A stretch of 64,000 bases of DNA from Nocardioides panzhihuensis (GCF_013408335.1 NZ_JACBZR010000001.1:2542001-2606000); one strand, 5' to 3'. Positions 9,084-19,150 are shown, counted from the first letter of the stretch. A program made the numbers and translations. The notes: generated from the letters alone by a model not told the origin.

Positions 9084-10777
9084 CAGGCTTTGCCTCCGAC
9101 GAGGGACGGGGAGTTGACCGACTGGCCGTCGGTGCCGAGGGCACGCTTGTCCATGCCGGAGAGCACGTGGCCCTTGTTGAAGAAGCCCAGGTTGGCCATG
9201 AGCTTGGTCATCGGGTGGGTGAACCAGAAGAACACCAGCACGTCGATGATCGTGGTCAGACCGAGCATGAAGGCGAAGCCCTTGACCTCGTTGGTCGCGA
9301 AGACGTAGAGCACGAACGCGGCCAGGAACGAGACACCGTCGGAGGCCAGGCAGGTGTTGCGGGCCCGGACCCAGGCCGTGTCGACGGCCACCCGCATCGA
9401 GCGGCCCTCACGCATGTCGTCACGCATCCTCTCGTAGAGGATGATGAAGGAGTCGGCGGTGATGCCGATACCGACGATCAGACCGGCCACTCCCGGAAGG
9501 TCCAGGGTGACACCGGCGGTCTCGCTGAGCAGCAGGATCATGCCGTACGTCAGCGCACCTGCCACGGCCAGCGACCCGATCACCACGATGCTCATCGCTC
9601 GGTAGTAGAGGACCGAGAAGATCACCACGAGGATGAGGCCCACCAGGCCGGCCCAGAGTCCGGCGGTGAGCTGGTTGCCGGCCAGGCTCGGGCCGATGAC
9701 CTTGGTCTGGATGCCGTCCTCGGGGAAGTCGAGGGGCAGCGACCCGTACTTGAGGTTGTTGGCCAGCGCGGCGGCGGACTCCTGGGTGAAGTCACCGCTG
9801 ATCTGCGCACCACCGCTGATCCGCGAGTCGGCGGTCGGCGCGGAGATGACCTTGCCGTCCAGGGTGATCGCGAACTGCTCGCCGGTGCCGGCGATCGCGC
9901 CGGTGGTCTCGGCGAAGGCCTTGTTGCCCTCGGACTTGAAGTCCAGGGTGACGACGTAGTTGGCCTGCTGCTGCGGGATGCCGTAGGAGGCTTCCTTGAT
10001 CTCGGTGCCCTCGATGACCGCCGGGGTCAGCAGGTAGGGGATCCCGTCGTCGTCACAGGTCAGCAGCGGCTCGCCGGGGAGGTCCTCGACCGGGTCGGAG
10101 CCGGGCGCGGGGCAGGTGAAGCTGGCGTAGCGGGTCGCCCACTCCGCCGGCGGGTTGCGCATGAACTCGACGGCGTCGTCGACAGCGACCGTCGAGTTGG
10201 CGTCCTTCTTCTTGTCGTCGGCCGACTCGGGCTTGGCGCTCGGCGAGGCACTCGGGCTGCCCGAGGTCTTCTCGTCGGCGGCGGGCTCGACGGTCTCGCC
10301 GCCGAACGGCGCGCGCGGCGAGGTGCCGGGGGCGGTGCCGGCCGAGGGGTCCTGGATCATCGACCCCGGGTCGGACCCGGCGGCGTTGCCACAGGGCTTC
10401 TGCGGGCTGCAGGCGACCAGACGGAAGCGGAGCTTCGCGGTCTGGCGAACGCGCTCGGCGGTCTCCTGCTGCACCTTGCCGGTGCCTGGGATCGAGACCT
10501 TGATGACGTCGTTGCCCTCGGTGGTCACCCGGCCACCGGTGACACCGCTGCCGTTGACCCGCTGGTCGATGATCGCCTTGGCCTCCTCGAGGCTCTCCTT
10601 CGGCACCGATCCGCCCTCGGAGTTCTCCGCGGTCATCGAGATCTCGGTGCCTCCGCGCAGGTCGAGGCCCAGCTCGGGCTTCCAGCTGCCGGCGAAGGCG
10701 ATGCCGCCGAACATGATCGCGATCGCCAAGAAGAGCAGGACGAGTGTCCGGCCGGGGCGCGCGGTCTTGCGTGCCAT
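9083..10777 (-). CDS. secD: Protein translocase subunit SecD
   Basis: Partner of SecF, 564 residues from the ATG reading MARKTARPG. It has a first membrane helix (about 12-30), the DLRGGTEI motif, a large periplasmic domain and a C-terminal membrane domain with GLIVGIGITADSFI. About 60 residues of Ser/Pro/Lys/Asp-rich low-complexity sequence interrupt the periplasmic domain near residues 120-185, an expansion common in actinobacterial SecD. An in-frame upstream ATG (24 codons earlier) gives a non-homologous extension that overlaps yajC and was rejected. Confidence 0.95.
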   Translation of the reverse strand: MARKTARPGRTLVLLFLAIAIMFGGIAFAGSWKPELGLDLRGGTEISMTAENSEGGSVPKESLEEAKAIIDQRVNGSGVTGGRVTTEGNDVIKVSIPGTGKVQQETAERVRQTAKLRFRLVACSPQKPCGNAAGSDPGSMIQDPSAGTAPGTSPRAPFGGETVEPAADEKTSGSPSASPSAKPESADDKKKDANSTVAVDDAVEFMRNPPAEWATRYASFTCPAPGSDPVEDLPGEPLLTCDDDGIPYLLTPAVIEGTEIKEASYGIPQQQANYVVTLDFKSEGNKAFAETTGAIAGTGEQFAITLDGKVISAPTADSRISGGAQISGDFTQESAAALANNLKYGSLPLDFPEDGIQTKVIGPSLAGNQLTAGLWAGLVGLILVVIFSVLYYRAMSIVVIGSLAVAGALTYGMILLLSETAGVTLDLPGVAGLIVGIGITADSFIILYERMRDDMREGRSMRVAVDTAWVRARNTCLASDGVSFLAAFVLYVFATNEVKGFAFMLGLTTIIDVLVFFWFTHPMTKLMANLGFFNKGHVLSGMDKRALGTDGQSVNSPSLVGGKA

Positions 10778-10784
10778 GTGTTGG

Positions 10785-11135
10785 TCAGTCCTTCTTGTCG
10801 AGGTCCACGATGACGTTGTCGGCGTCGGCAGAGGTCTGCTCGGGAGCATCCTCCACCTCGGCCTCGGCCTCCTCGGCAGGCGCCTCGACGACCTTCTGGG
10901 CCACCGCCTGGCGCACCACCTGGACGACGACGCCGTCAGCGACCTCGACCTTGATGTTCGCCGTGGACTCCTCGACCTCGGCCACGGTGCCGAAGAGGCC
11001 GGCAGTCAGCATCACCCTGTCGCCCGGCTGGAGGTTGAGCTGCAGCTCACGAGCCTGCTTGGCGCGCTTCTGCTGCGGCCTGATCAGCAAGAAGTAGAAC
11101 AGGACGATGATGACGATAAAAGGCAGGAATTCCAC
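10785..11135 (-). CDS. yajC: Preprotein translocase subunit YajC
   Basis: Small Sec accessory membrane protein, 116 residues. One N-terminal transmembrane helix (MEFLPFIVIIVLFYFLLIR) is followed by the conserved RPQQKR stretch, a small beta domain (GDRVMLTAGLFGTV) and an acidic Glu/Ala-rich tail. Seven bases upstream of secD in the classic yajC-secD-secF order. Confidence 0.95.
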   Translation of the reverse strand: MEFLPFIVIIVLFYFLLIRPQQKRAKQARELQLNLQPGDRVMLTAGLFGTVAEVEESTANIKVEVADGVVVQVVRQAVAQKVVEAPAEEAEAEVEDAPEQTSADADNVIVDLDKKD

Positions 11136-11223
11136 GGGGGTTCGGCTCCGACAGTCTCAGGGGTCAACCGGCAGTCGCACGGCGACGTGCAAGTCTAACC
11201 AGGGACCTGGTTGAGACTGTGAC

Positions 11224-12321
11224 TCAGGGCTCATCCCAGAGCGTGTCCACCGACCAGGCCGCGGCCTCGGCGTTGGCGGGCACCGGCAGCCCGAGGTGTG
11301 CCCAGGCGGCCGGGGTGGCGACCCGGCCCCGCGGCGTACGGGCCAGGAAGCCGGAGCGGACCAGGAACGGCTCGGCGACCTCCTCGACCGTCTCGCGCTC
11401 CTCAGCCACCGCGACGGCAAGGGTGGAGATGCCCACCGGTCCCCCGCCGAAGCGTCGGCACAGGGCGTCGAGGACGGCCAGGTCGAGGCGGTCCAGGCCG
11501 AGCGGGTCGACCTCGTAGAGGTCCAGGGCCTTCTGGGCGACCTGCTGGGTGACCGTGCCGTCGGCCTTGACCTGGGCATAGTCGCGTACGCGGCGCAGCA
11601 GCCGGTTGGCGATCCGCGGGGTGCCGCGGGAGCGGCCGGCGATCTCGGTGGCGCCGTCGTCCTCGACGGTGACGTCGAGCAGCCCCGCAGAGCGGCGCAC
11701 GATCAGCTCGAGGTCTGCCGGGTCGTAGAGCTCGAGGTGGCCGGTGAAGCCGAACCTGTCGCGCAGCGGGCCCGGGAGCAGCCCGGCGCGCGTGGTCGCG
11801 CCGACCAGCGTGAACGGGGGCAGGTCGATCGGGATCGCGGTCGCGCCCGGGCCCTTGCCGATGACGACGTCGACCCGGAAGTCCTCCATCGCCATGTAGA
11901 GCATCTCCTCGGCGGGGCGGCTCATCCGGTGGATCTCGTCGACGAAGAGCACCTCGCCCTCGTTGAGCCCGCTCAGGATCGCGGCCAGGTCACCGGCGTG
12001 CGTGATCGCGGGCCCGGAGGTGATCCGCAGGGGCGCGGCCATCTCGGCGGCGATGATCATCGCGAGGGTGGTCTTGCCGAGCCCCGGAGGCCCGGAGAGG
12101 AGTACGTGGTCGGGGGCCCGCTCGCGCTGTCGCGCCGCCTCCAGGACGAGGTTGAGCTGCTCGCGGACCCGCTGCTGGCCGATCAGCTCGTCGAGGCTCT
12201 TGGGGCGCAGCGCCGCCTCGACGACTCGGTCGTCACTGTCTGCCTCGGCGATGGTGAGCGAGGAACTGTACCCATCAAAGCGGGAGTCCTCCTCGTTGGC
12301 CTGCAGGTCGTCCTCGTGCAT
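11224..12321 (-). CDS. ruvB: Holliday junction branch migration helicase RuvB
   Basis: AAA+ motor that drives branch migration with RuvA; 365 residues. Walker A is [11 protein letters not shown] (about 81-91), Walker B is FVDEIHRM, and sensor sequence GATTRAGLL follows. A C-terminal winged-helix domain ends the protein. The N-terminal 25 residues are acidic and variable. It is separated by three bases from the ruvA stop, the third gene of ruvC-ruvA-ruvB. Confidence 0.97.
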   Translation of the reverse strand: MHEDDLQANEEDSRFDGYSSSLTIAEADSDDRVVEAALRPKSLDELIGQQRVREQLNLVLEAARQRERAPDHVLLSGPPGLGKTTLAMIIAAEMAAPLRITSGPAITHAGDLAAILSGLNEGEVLFVDEIHRMSRPAEEMLYMAMEDFRVDVVIGKGPGATAIPIDLPPFTLVGATTRAGLLPGPLRDRFGFTGHLELYDPADLELIVRRSAGLLDVTVEDDGATEIAGRSRGTPRIANRLLRRVRDYAQVKADGTVTQQVAQKALDLYEVDPLGLDRLDLAVLDALCRRFGGGPVGISTLAVAVAEERETVEEVAEPFLVRSGFLARTPRGRVATPAAWAHLGLPVPANAEAAAWSVDTLWDEP

Positions 12322-12324
12322 CGG

Positions 12325-12924
12325 TTATGCCTTCGACAGGGTGCGGAGCGCTGCACGCAGGAGAATCGAGATGTTGGCCTGGTCACCGGCCTCCGGCTCG
12401 ATCGCGGTGACGGCCTTGTCGGCGTCCTTGGCGTTGTAGCCCAGGCCGATCAGCGCCTCGGCGACCTGGTCGCGCCACGGCGCCGACGCGGCGGTGGGAG
12501 CGGGTGCGGAGGCGGTGCCCGTCGGCGCACCGATCCGGTCCTTGAGCTCCAGGATCACCCGCTGGGCGCCCTTCTGGCCGATGCCCGGGACCTTGGTGAG
12601 GGTCTTGGCGTCCTCGCCCGCGATGGCGATCCGGATGCCGTCGGGCGAGAGCACCGCGAGCATCGCCTGGGCGAGCTTCGGGCCGACGCCGGAGGCGGTC
12701 TGGAGGAGCTCGAAGAGGGTGCGCTCGTCGGCGTCGGTGAACCCGAACAGCGTCAACGAGTCCTCACGCACGACCAGGCTGGTCGGCAGATAGGCCTCCT
12801 CGCCGGCGCGGAGCGTGGCCAGCGTGTTGGGGGTGCAGAGCAGCTCGATGCCGATGCCACCGACCTCGACGACGGCAGTGGAGAGGCTGACGGCGGCGAC
12901 CTTGCCGCGTACGGACGCGATCAT
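12325..12924 (-). CDS. ruvA: Holliday junction DNA-binding protein RuvA
   Basis: Binds four-way junctions and loads RuvB. 199 residues from MIASVRGKV. It has an N-terminal OB domain, two helix-hairpin-helix motifs in the middle ([11 protein letters not shown] and [12 protein letters not shown]), and a C-terminal RuvB-binding domain after a short Ala/Pro linker. The ATG overlaps the ruvC stop (ATGA). Confidence 0.96.
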   Translation of the reverse strand: MIASVRGKVAAVSLSTAVVEVGGIGIELLCTPNTLATLRAGEEAYLPTSLVVREDSLTLFGFTDADERTLFELLQTASGVGPKLAQAMLAVLSPDGIRIAIAGEDAKTLTKVPGIGQKGAQRVILELKDRIGAPTGTASAPAPTAASAPWRDQVAEALIGLGYNAKDADKAVTAIEPEAGDQANISILLRAALRTLSKA

Positions 12925-13448
12925 CTGCGGACCTTCCCTGCGGCCGCGGCGACCGCGGCTTCGATGCGGTTCTGGGCGCCTCCGCGCCACTGGTGGGTGA
13001 TGGCCAGCGCGAGCGCGTCGGCGGCGTCGGCCGGCTTCGGTGGGGTCGGGAGCCGCAGGATGCGGGTCACCATCGCGGTCACCTGCTGCTTGTCGGCACG
13101 ACCGTTGCCGGAGACGGCGGCCTTGACCTCGGACGGCGTGTGCAGGGCGACCGGGATCCCACGCCGGGCGGCGCAGACCATCGCGAGACCGCTGGCCTGG
13201 GCCGTACCCATGATCGTGGAGACGTTCGAGCGCGCGAAGATCCGCTCGATCGCGACCGCGTCGGGCCGGTGCTCCTCGATCCAGGCGTCGATCCCCTTCT
13301 CGATGCTCACCAGTCGCTCCCAGACGGGAAGGTCGGAGGACGTACGGAGCACGCCGACGTCCACCATCGACAACGGCCGGCCGAGCGAGCCGTCGACCAC
13401 ACCCATCCCGCACCGGGTCAGGCCGGGGTCGATCCCAAGCACCCGCAT
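12921..13448 (-). CDS. ruvC: Crossover junction endodeoxyribonuclease RuvC
   Basis: Resolves Holliday junctions. 175 residues from the ATG giving [16 protein letters not shown], which contains the first catalytic Asp. Further acidic residues are seen in [10 protein letters not shown] and [15 protein letters not shown] longer in-frame reading upstream runs into the repeat element at 13489-13618 and is not coding. It is first in the ruvCAB operon, about 180 bp downstream of yebC, with the repeat element in between. Confidence 0.96.
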   Translation of the reverse strand: MRVLGIDPGLTRCGMGVVDGSLGRPLSMVDVGVLRTSSDLPVWERLVSIEKGIDAWIEEHRPDAVAIERIFARSNVSTIMGTAQASGLAMVCAARRGIPVALHTPSEVKAAVSGNGRADKQQVTAMVTRILRLPTPPKPADAADALALAITHQWRGGAQNRIEAAVAAAAGKVRR

Positions 13449-13488
13449 CAGCACCTCCATCGAACGTCTGTTCGTAGCGTACCGGCAT

Positions 13489-13618
13489 CGCTGGTCGAGC
13501 CGCCGGAGCCCCTGGGCGGAGGCGTGTCGAGACCAACACGGTCCCCTGTCGCGCTCGATAGACCGTGTTGGTCTCGACACGGGTTCGCTCGTTCCTCACG
13601 AATCCGGCTCGACCAGCG
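13489..13618. repeat. MITE-like palindromic element, copy 1
   Basis: 130-bp element in the gap between yebC and ruvC. It has perfect 14-bp terminal inverted repeats (CGCTGGTCGAGCCG at 13489-13502 and its complement at 13605-13618). An internal perfect 21-bp inverted repeat lies at 13523-13543 and 13561-13581 (arm begins CGTGTCGAGACC). A second copy with the same layout is at 21675-21796. No ORF is carried, so movement would need a transposase supplied elsewhere. Confidence 0.8.
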
Positions 13619-13625
13619 CGGCGCG

Positions 13626-14393
13626 TCAGGCGTCGACGGTCTCCATGACCTCGTCGGGGACGTCGGCGTTGGAGAAGACGTTCTGAACGTCGTCGAGGTC
13701 GTCGACCGCGTCGATGAGCTTGAAGACCTTCTCGGCGGCGGAGGCGTCGGCGACCGGGATGTCCATGCTCGCGACGAACTGGACCTCGGCGGAGTCGTAG
13801 TCGATGCCGGCGTCCTGCAGAGCGGTGCGGACCGCGACCACGTCGGAGGGGTCGGAGACGATCTCGAAGGACTCACCGAGGTCGTTGACGTCCTCGGCGC
13901 CGGCGTCGAGGGTGGCCTCGAGAAGGTCGTCCTCGGAGACCGACTTGCTCTCCTGCGCCTTCGCCACCACGACGACGCCCTTGCGGTCGAAGAGCCGCGA
14001 GACCGAGCCCGGGTCGGCCATGGTGCCGCCGTTGCGAGTGACCGCGGTGCGCACCTCCATCGCCGCCCGGTTGCGGTTGTCGGTCAGACACTCGATGAGG
14101 AGCGCGACGCCCTGGGGGCCGTAGACCTCGTACATGATCGTGTCGTAGCTGACGCCGCCGCCGTCGAGCCCACCGCCGCGCTTGACGGCGCGGTCGATGT
14201 TGTCGTTGGGGACCGACTGCTTCTTGGCCTTCTGGATGGCGTCGAAGAGGGTCGGGTTTCCGGTCGGATCAGGACCGCCGGTCTTGGCCGCGATCTCGAT
14301 CGTCTTGATGAGCTTGGCGAAGAGCTTGCCGCGCTTGGCGTCGATCGCCGCCTTCTTGTGCTTGGTCGTTGCCCACTTGGAGTGGCCGCTCAT
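13626..14393 (-). CDS. yebC: YebC/PmpR family protein
   Basis: YebC/PmpR family protein of 255 residues, read from [14 protein letters not shown]. The family has been described as DNA-binding regulators and, more recently, as ribosome-associated factors easing polyproline translation. Conserved segments visible include [27 protein letters not shown] and the acidic C-terminal region. The location between pdxT and ruvC is conserved in Actinobacteria. An earlier in-frame start (20 codons) adds a basic non-homologous stretch and was rejected. Confidence 0.93.
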   Translation of the reverse strand: MSGHSKWATTKHKKAAIDAKRGKLFAKLIKTIEIAAKTGGPDPTGNPTLFDAIQKAKKQSVPNDNIDRAVKRGGGLDGGGVSYDTIMYEVYGPQGVALLIECLTDNRNRAAMEVRTAVTRNGGTMADPGSVSRLFDRKGVVVVAKAQESKSVSEDDLLEATLDAGAEDVNDLGESFEIVSDPSDVVAVRTALQDAGIDYDSAEVQFVASMDIPVADASAAEKVFKLIDAVDDLDDVQNVFSNADVPDEVMETVDA

Positions 14394-14521
14394 CTGGAAA
14401 CCGTCCTTTGCCCCGCGTCGTCGCTGTGCTTTCGAGCCTTGTCGAGCCGCCACCGGCTCCGTTGTCTTTTCGGGTCACAGGGCAGCGAGACCCCATTCTA
14501 ACTACGTGCGGTACGTCACGC

Positions 14522-15094
14522 TCAGCAGCAGGTGTCCAGGAACAGCCGGTGCAGCCGGTCGTCGGCGTTGACCTCGGGATGAAAGCTCGTGGCCATCAGC
14601 TGGTTCTGACGTACGGCGACGGCGTGTCCCGCGATGCCGGCCAGCACCTCGACCCCCGCGCCGACCTCCTCGACCCACGGCGCCCGGATGAAGACACCGT
14701 GGACGGTCTCGGCCAGGCCGGTGACCTCGAGATCGGTCTCGAACGACTCCGTCTGCCGCCCGAAGGCGTTGCGCCTGACGGTGATGTCCAACCCGCCGAT
14801 GGTCTCCTGACCCTCGGCTGCGTCGAGCAGCCGGTCGGCCAGGAGCACCATGCCGGCGCAGGTGCCGAGCGCCGGCATCCCGCCCCGGACCCGCTCGCGG
14901 AGCGGGTCGAGCAGATCGAACGTACGCGCCAGGCGCCACATCGTCGTCGACTCACCGCCGGGGATGACGAGCGCGTCGCAGGCGTCGAGCTCCTCCCGGC
15001 GGCGTACGGACGTTCCCTTCACCCCCAGGCGGTCGAGCGCGGCGAGGTGCTCGCGGACGTCACCCTGGAGGGCGAGTACGCCGGTGGTGGTCAC
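14522..15094 (-). CDS. pdxT: Pyridoxal 5'-phosphate synthase glutaminase subunit PdxT
   Basis: Class I glutaminase that feeds ammonia to PdxS for PLP synthesis. 190 residues: the PGGEST oxyanion motif, the nucleophile Cys in GTCAGMVLL, and the His/Glu pair in SFHPEVN near the C-terminus. ATG overlaps the pdxS stop by four bases, so the two subunits are co-translated. A gap of about 130 bp separates it from yebC, with no convincing feature inside it. Confidence 0.96.
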   Translation of the reverse strand: MTTTGVLALQGDVREHLAALDRLGVKGTSVRRREELDACDALVIPGGESTTMWRLARTFDLLDPLRERVRGGMPALGTCAGMVLLADRLLDAAEGQETIGGLDITVRRNAFGRQTESFETDLEVTGLAETVHGVFIRAPWVEEVGAGVEVLAGIAGHAVAVRQNQLMATSFHPEVNADDRLHRLFLDTCC

Positions 15095-15987
15095 CAGCCG
15101 CGCTCCGCGAACTGGATCGACCTGGCCGGCTCGTCGACGTTGATCCCGACCATCGCCTCGCCCAGACCGCGGGAGACCTTGGCGACGACGTCGGGGTCGT
15201 CGTGGAAGGTGGTCGCCTTGACGATCGCCTCGGCACGCTGGGCCGGGTTGCCGGACTTGAAGATGCCGGAGCCGACGAAGACGCCCTCGGCGCCGAGCTG
15301 CATCATCATCGCGGCGTCGGCCGGGGTCGCGATGCCGCCGGCGGTGAACAGGACGACCGGCAGCTTGCCGTTCTCGGCGACCTCCTTGACGAGCTCGTAG
15401 GGCGCCTGGAGCTCCTTGGCAGCCACATAGAGCTCGTCCTCGGCCAGGGCGCCGAGGCGGCGGATCTCGCGCCGGATCGTACGCATGTGGGTGACCGCGT
15501 TGGACACGTCACCGGTGCCGGCCTCGCCCTTGGAGCGGATCATCGCCGCGCCCTCGGTGATGCGGCGCAGGGCCTCGCCGAGGTTGGTCGCGCCGCACAC
15601 GAACGGCACCGTGTAGGCCCACTTGTCGATGTGGTTCTCATAGTCGGCCGGGGTCAGCACCTCGGACTCGTCGATGTAGTCGACGCCCAGGGACTGGAGC
15701 ACCCGGGCCTCGGCGAAGTGGCCGATGCGGGCCTTGGCCATGACCGGGATGGAGACGGCCTCGATGATGCCGTCGATCATGTCGGGGTCGGACATCCGGC
15801 TGACTCCGCCCTGGGCGCGGATGTCGGCGGGGACGCGCTCCAGCGCCATCACCGCCACTGCTCCGGCGTCCTCGGCGATCTTCGCCTGCTCGGGGGTGAC
15901 CACGTCCATGATCACGCCGCCTTTGAGCATCTCCGCCATCCCGCGCTTGACCCGCGAGGTTCCCGTCTCGTTCATGCTTGTTGCCAT
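15091..15987 (-). CDS. pdxS: Pyridoxal 5'-phosphate synthase subunit PdxS
   Basis: Builds PLP from ribose-5-P, glyceraldehyde-3-P and ammonia. 298 residues with the TIM-barrel signatures [22 protein letters not shown] (catalytic lysine), [13 protein letters not shown] and [13 protein letters not shown]. Paired with pdxT in an overlapping operon. Supplies the cofactor used by PLP enzymes such as the one at 36700. Confidence 0.97.
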   Translation of the reverse strand: MATSMNETGTSRVKRGMAEMLKGGVIMDVVTPEQAKIAEDAGAVAVMALERVPADIRAQGGVSRMSDPDMIDGIIEAVSIPVMAKARIGHFAEARVLQSLGVDYIDESEVLTPADYENHIDKWAYTVPFVCGATNLGEALRRITEGAAMIRSKGEAGTGDVSNAVTHMRTIRREIRRLGALAEDELYVAAKELQAPYELVKEVAENGKLPVVLFTAGGIATPADAAMMMQLGAEGVFVGSGIFKSGNPAQRAEAIVKATTFHDDPDVVAKVSRGLGEAMVGINVDEPARSIQFAERGW

Positions 15988-16038
15988 GTGGCGATCGTAG
16001 GTCGGGAACCGACGTACGCCACCCTCGGAAAGCCCTGG

Positions 16039-16854
16039 TCAGGCCACTGTTCCCGAAGTGGACTGATCGCCGGTGAGGGCTTCGGCGGCCTCGGCCACCG
16101 CGGTTGGCGTGCCGGCGAGGGACCAGAGCACTCCCCCGGCCTCGACCTGGATCGTGGTGCCGCCGACGCCGAGGACGAGGGCCGCCCCGGGGAGGCGGTC
16201 CCAGTCGGGGACGGAGTGCTGGCAGAAGAGGTGGAGCTTGCCCTGGGCGATGGCGGTGAGGTCCATCGACCCGGAACCGAGGATCCGGATCGAGGCGGCT
16301 CGGGCGGCGACCCGGACGTACGCCTCACCGGACGGGTGGCTCAGCTTGCGCGGGTGGAGGTAGGTGGTGAGGCACGCGTGCGAGAGCGGCGTGTCCGGCA
16401 TCGCGTCGAGTCGGATTCCGTTACGGGTGGTGGGCAGCTCGGGGCCACCGACGTAGACGGCGTCCTCGGCCGGTGAGTAGACCGCCCCCAGGACGATGCT
16501 GTTCACGTCTCCCGGGGCACCGTCGGTCAGAGCCAGCGCCGAGCACCACCAGTCGAGGCCGCGGACGAAGTTGTAGGTGCCGTCCACCGGGTCGATGGTC
16601 CACACCCGTCCGGTGGCCGACTCGCGAGCGGAGCCCTCCTCCCCCAGGATGCCGTCGCCGGGGTGCTCGGCCGCGAGCCGGTCGACGATCGCCTTCTCCG
16701 CGGCCTTGTCGGCGGCGGTGACCAGGTCGGAGACCGAGGTCTTGGTCTCGACCGAGTCGCCGATCCCCGCGGTGCGCATCTTCGCCGCGAGGGAGCCGGC
16801 GCCGCGGACGAGCTCCGCGGCGAGGCGTACGTCTGCCTCGGCCGGCGCGGTCAC
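16039..16854 (-). CDS. Inositol-monophosphatase family phosphatase
   Basis: Mg-dependent, Li-sensitive phosphatase family; 271 residues from a GTG. The metal-site motifs are present: GEEGSA, DPVDGTYNF and DWDRLPGAA. The GTG overlaps the stop of the CDP-alcohol phosphatidyltransferase by GTGA, so the two are coupled. Neighbouring a phosphatidylinositol-phosphate-synthase-like enzyme suggests myo-inositol phosphate as substrate. Relatives include histidinol-phosphatases and sulfur-metabolism phosphatases, so the exact substrate is open. Confidence 0.85.
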   Translation of the reverse strand: MTAPAEADVRLAAELVRGAGSLAAKMRTAGIGDSVETKTSVSDLVTAADKAAEKAIVDRLAAEHPGDGILGEEGSARESATGRVWTIDPVDGTYNFVRGLDWWCSALALTDGAPGDVNSIVLGAVYSPAEDAVYVGGPELPTTRNGIRLDAMPDTPLSHACLTTYLHPRKLSHPSGEAYVRVAARAASIRILGSGSMDLTAIAQGKLHLFCQHSVPDWDRLPGAALVLGVGGTTIQVEAGGVLWSLAGTPTAVAEAAEALTGDQSTSGTVA

Positions 16855-17471
16855 GAAGCCGCCTCTTCGGCGAGGGCCTGGCGGCGGACGGTCCAGATGC
16901 GCTGGACGACGGTGATCGTCGAGGCGACGGCGAGGATCCACAGCGCGATGTAGATGAGCATGTCGAGGGAGAAGATGCCGGCGAGGCCGGTCATCACGAG
17001 GATCAGGACGAGCCGGTCGGCGCGCTCGGCGATGCCGACGTTGGCCGTGAAGCCCAGGGACTCGGCGCGGGCGCGGGCGTAGGAGGTGACCGCTCCCGTC
17101 ACCAGGCACCACAGGGTCAGGGCGAGGTAGAGGTCGGAGTCGCCCGGACCGGCGAAGTAGAGCGCCAGACCACCGAAGACCGCCCCATCGCCGAAGCGGT
17201 CGAGGGTGGAGTCCCAGAAGGCGCCGAACTTCGAGGTGCGGCCGACTGCGCGTGCCATCGCCCCGTCGATCAGGTCGCTGAAGACGAAGCAGGTGATGAA
17301 GACGGTGCCGGCCAGCAGCTCGCCGCGGGGGTAGAAGGCCAGCGCTCCGACCGCTACTCCGATGGTGCCGACGAGAGTGACGGCGTCGGGGCTGATCTTC
17401 AGCGCCACGAACAGCCGGACGATGGGCGCGAGGACGACTCCCTGAACGAAGCCTTTGATGTGATCCAACAT
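16851..17471 (-). CDS. pgsA: CDP-alcohol phosphatidyltransferase (PgsA1-like phosphatidylinositol-phosphate synthase)
   Basis: Integral membrane enzyme of 206 residues with about six helices. The CDP-alcohol phosphotransferase motif D-x2-DG-x2-AR-x8-G-x3-D-x3-D is complete (DLIDGAMAR ... FGAFWDSTLDR, about residues 66-92). By position in the thrS - HIT - pgsA - pdxS order it corresponds to Rv2612c, which makes phosphatidylinositol phosphate from CDP-diacylglycerol. The PimA and acyltransferase genes that follow in mycobacteria are absent; an IMPase gene is there instead. A 21-bp repeat array lies directly upstream. Confidence 0.85.
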   Translation of the reverse strand: MLDHIKGFVQGVVLAPIVRLFVALKISPDAVTLVGTIGVAVGALAFYPRGELLAGTVFITCFVFSDLIDGAMARAVGRTSKFGAFWDSTLDRFGDGAVFGGLALYFAGPGDSDLYLALTLWCLVTGAVTSYARARAESLGFTANVGIAERADRLVLILVMTGLAGIFSLDMLIYIALWILAVASTITVVQRIWTVRRQALAEEAAS

Positions 17472-17498
17472 GGCGCGGCCACGCTATCGGATCCCGCC

Positions 17499-17667
17499 GA
17501 GACGTCACTCCCGCGCGCCGAAACGTCACTCACATTCCGCCGAGGCGTCACTTGCGTCGGCCGAGGCGTCGCCCCCGTCGGCCGAAGCGTCGCCCCCGTC
17601 GACCCAAGCGTCGCCCCCGTCGACCCAAGCGTCGCCCCCGTCGACCCAAGCGTCACTCCCGTCGACC
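17499..17667. repeat. Direct tandem array, about eight 21-bp units (block 1)
   Basis: Contiguous units of 21 bp (one is 22 bp) with the frame G/C-A-(A/G)-GCGTC-(A/G)C-...-GTCG-(A/G)CC, starting at 17499, 17520, 17542, 17563, 17584, 17605, 17626 and 17647. Units at 17605 and 17626 are identical and the one at 17584 differs by one base. Units diverge towards the pgsA end. The array has no spacers, so it is not CRISPR. It fills the promoter side of pgsA. Confidence 0.9.
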
Positions 17668-17682
17668 GAGAGGTCAGCGGAT

Positions 17683-17755
17683 GACGCCTCGGCCGACGCA
17701 CGTGACGTCTCGGCCGACGTACGTGACGTCTCGGCCGACGTACGTGACGTCTCGG
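17683..17755. repeat. Inverted 21-bp array, three and a half units (block 2), ending at xylB stop
   Basis: Units start at 17683, 17704, 17725 and (partial) 17746; the second and third are identical, beginning GACGTCTCGGCC and ending GACGTACGT. The reverse complement of a unit matches block-1 sequence 17550-17570 at 18 of 21 positions, so block 2 is block 1 inverted. Each unit holds the palindrome TCGGCCGA. The last partial unit runs up to the xylB stop codon at 17756. Confidence 0.88.
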
Positions 17756-19150
17756 TTAGGTTCCTTCGGTCAGATCGCGGACCTCGGCGTAGCGGGCGCG
17801 GACTGCGGGGTCGGGGTCGGCCTCGTACGTCTCGGTGCCGGCGAGCTCCCAGGTCGGCGGCTCGTCACCGCCGGTGAGGGCCCAGGCGGCCTGGCGGGCG
17901 GCGCCGTCGGCGACGTACTCCCCCGGCTCGGGGACGAGGACGGGGTGGCCGAAGACGACGGGGGCCAGACGGCGTACGGCCTCGGACCGGGCACCGCCGC
18001 CGACGAGGAACACGCGGTCGACCGCGACACCTTGCGCCTTCAGCGGGTCGATGCCGTCGGCGAGCCCGCAGAGCAGGCCCTCGACGGCCGCGCGCGCCAG
18101 GTGGGCAGGCTCGGCGGTGGACAGCGTCAGACCGTGGATCACGCCCCGAGCCGAGGGCCGGTCGGGGGTGCGCTCCCCCTCGAGGTAGGGGACGAGGACC
18201 AGGCCGCCAGCGCCTGACGGTGCCTCCAGCGCGAGCTTGGAGAGGTGCTCATGGCTCACCCCGAGCAGCCGGGTGGTGGCGTCGAGGACCCGCGCGGCGT
18301 TGAGGGTCGCGACCAGCGGCAGGTAGCGACCGGTGGCATCGGCAAAGCCCGCCACCGTGCCCGACGCGTCCGCGGTCGGTGTCTCCGAGACCGCGCAGGC
18401 GACCCCGGAGGTGCCGATGGAGACGACCACGTCGCCGGGGCGCGCACCGACGCCCAGGGAGGCTCCGGCGTTGTCGCCGCAGCCCGCCCCGAGCAGGGCA
18501 CCGGCCGACGTACGTCCCGCCGACGCCGAGGGCGCGAGGACCTCCGGAAGCACGACGTCGTCCCGCCCGAGTGCTCGCATCAAGAGGTCGCGTCGGTATT
18601 CGCCGGTGACGGCGGAGTAGTAGCCGGTGCCGCTGGCGTCGCTCCGGTCGGTACGCAGCGCGCCGAGGTCTCCGCCGCCGCCGAGCTTCCAGGTGAGCCA
18701 GTCATGAGGCAGGCACACCGCCGCGGTCCGAGCCGCCGCCTCCGGCTCGTGCTCGGCCAGCCAGCGCAGCTTGGTGGCGGTGAAGCTGGCCACCTGGACC
18801 AAGCCGACCGCCTCGGCCCAGGCCGCGGCGCCGAGCTCGGTGTTGAGCGCGGCGGCCGCAGCGGCCGAGCGGGTGTCGTTCCACAGCAGCGCGGGGCGTA
18901 CGACCTCTCCGGCCTCGTCCAGGCACACCATCCCGTGCTGCTGCCCGCCGACGGAGACCGCGGCGACGTCGGCGAGCCCGCCGGCGGCCTCGACCGAGGA
19001 CGACAACGCCGTCCACCAGGCCGCGGGATCGACCTCGGTGCCTTCGGGGTGCGGCGCGGAGCCGGAGCGTACGAGCGCACCGGTCTCCGCGTCACGGACT
19101 ACGACCTTGCACGATTGGGTCGAGGAGTCGACCCCGGCGACGAGCGGCAT
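17756..19150 (-). CDS. xylB: Xylulokinase
   Basis: FGGY-family sugar kinase phosphorylating D-xylulose to xylulose-5-P. 464 residues; N-terminal [13 protein letters not shown] phosphate-binding strand, substrate motif LLWNDTR, and C-terminal ATP-site motif VVVSIGTSG. It follows xylA by nine bases in one operon, giving the two steps that bring xylose into the pentose phosphate pathway. The stop codon lies at the edge of the 21-bp repeat array. Confidence 0.94.
   Translation of the reverse strand: MPLVAGVDSSTQSCKVVVRDAETGALVRSGSAPHPEGTEVDPAAWWTALSSSVEAAGGLADVAAVSVGGQQHGMVCLDEAGEVVRPALLWNDTRSAAAAAALNTELGAAAWAEAVGLVQVASFTATKLRWLAEHEPEAAARTAAVCLPHDWLTWKLGGGGDLGALRTDRSDASGTGYYSAVTGEYRRDLLMRALGRDDVVLPEVLAPSASAGRTSAGALLGAGCGDNAGASLGVGARPGDVVVSIGTSGVACAVSETPTADASGTVAGFADATGRYLPLVATLNAARVLDATTRLLGVSHEHLSKLALEAPSGAGGLVLVPYLEGERTPDRPSARGVIHGLTLSTAEPAHLARAAVEGLLCGLADGIDPLKAQGVAVDRVFLVGGGARSEAVRRLAPVVFGHPVLVPEPGEYVADGAARQAAWALTGGDEPPTWELAGTETYEADPDPAVRARYAEVRDLTEGT

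Noticed and set aside
14430..14465. Possible third MITE-like copy (GTCGAGCCGCC near 14443)
   Set aside because: Only about 11 bp match one terminal repeat; there is no matching right end or inner arms.
17499..17755. CRISPR array
   Set aside because: Units are contiguous 21-mers with no unique spacers and no cas genes nearby.
17552..18217. Open frame with 7-residue Arg/Pro repeats over the 21-bp array
   Set aside because: The period of 21 bp keeps frames open by arithmetic; it runs into xylB antisense and has no plausible start context.
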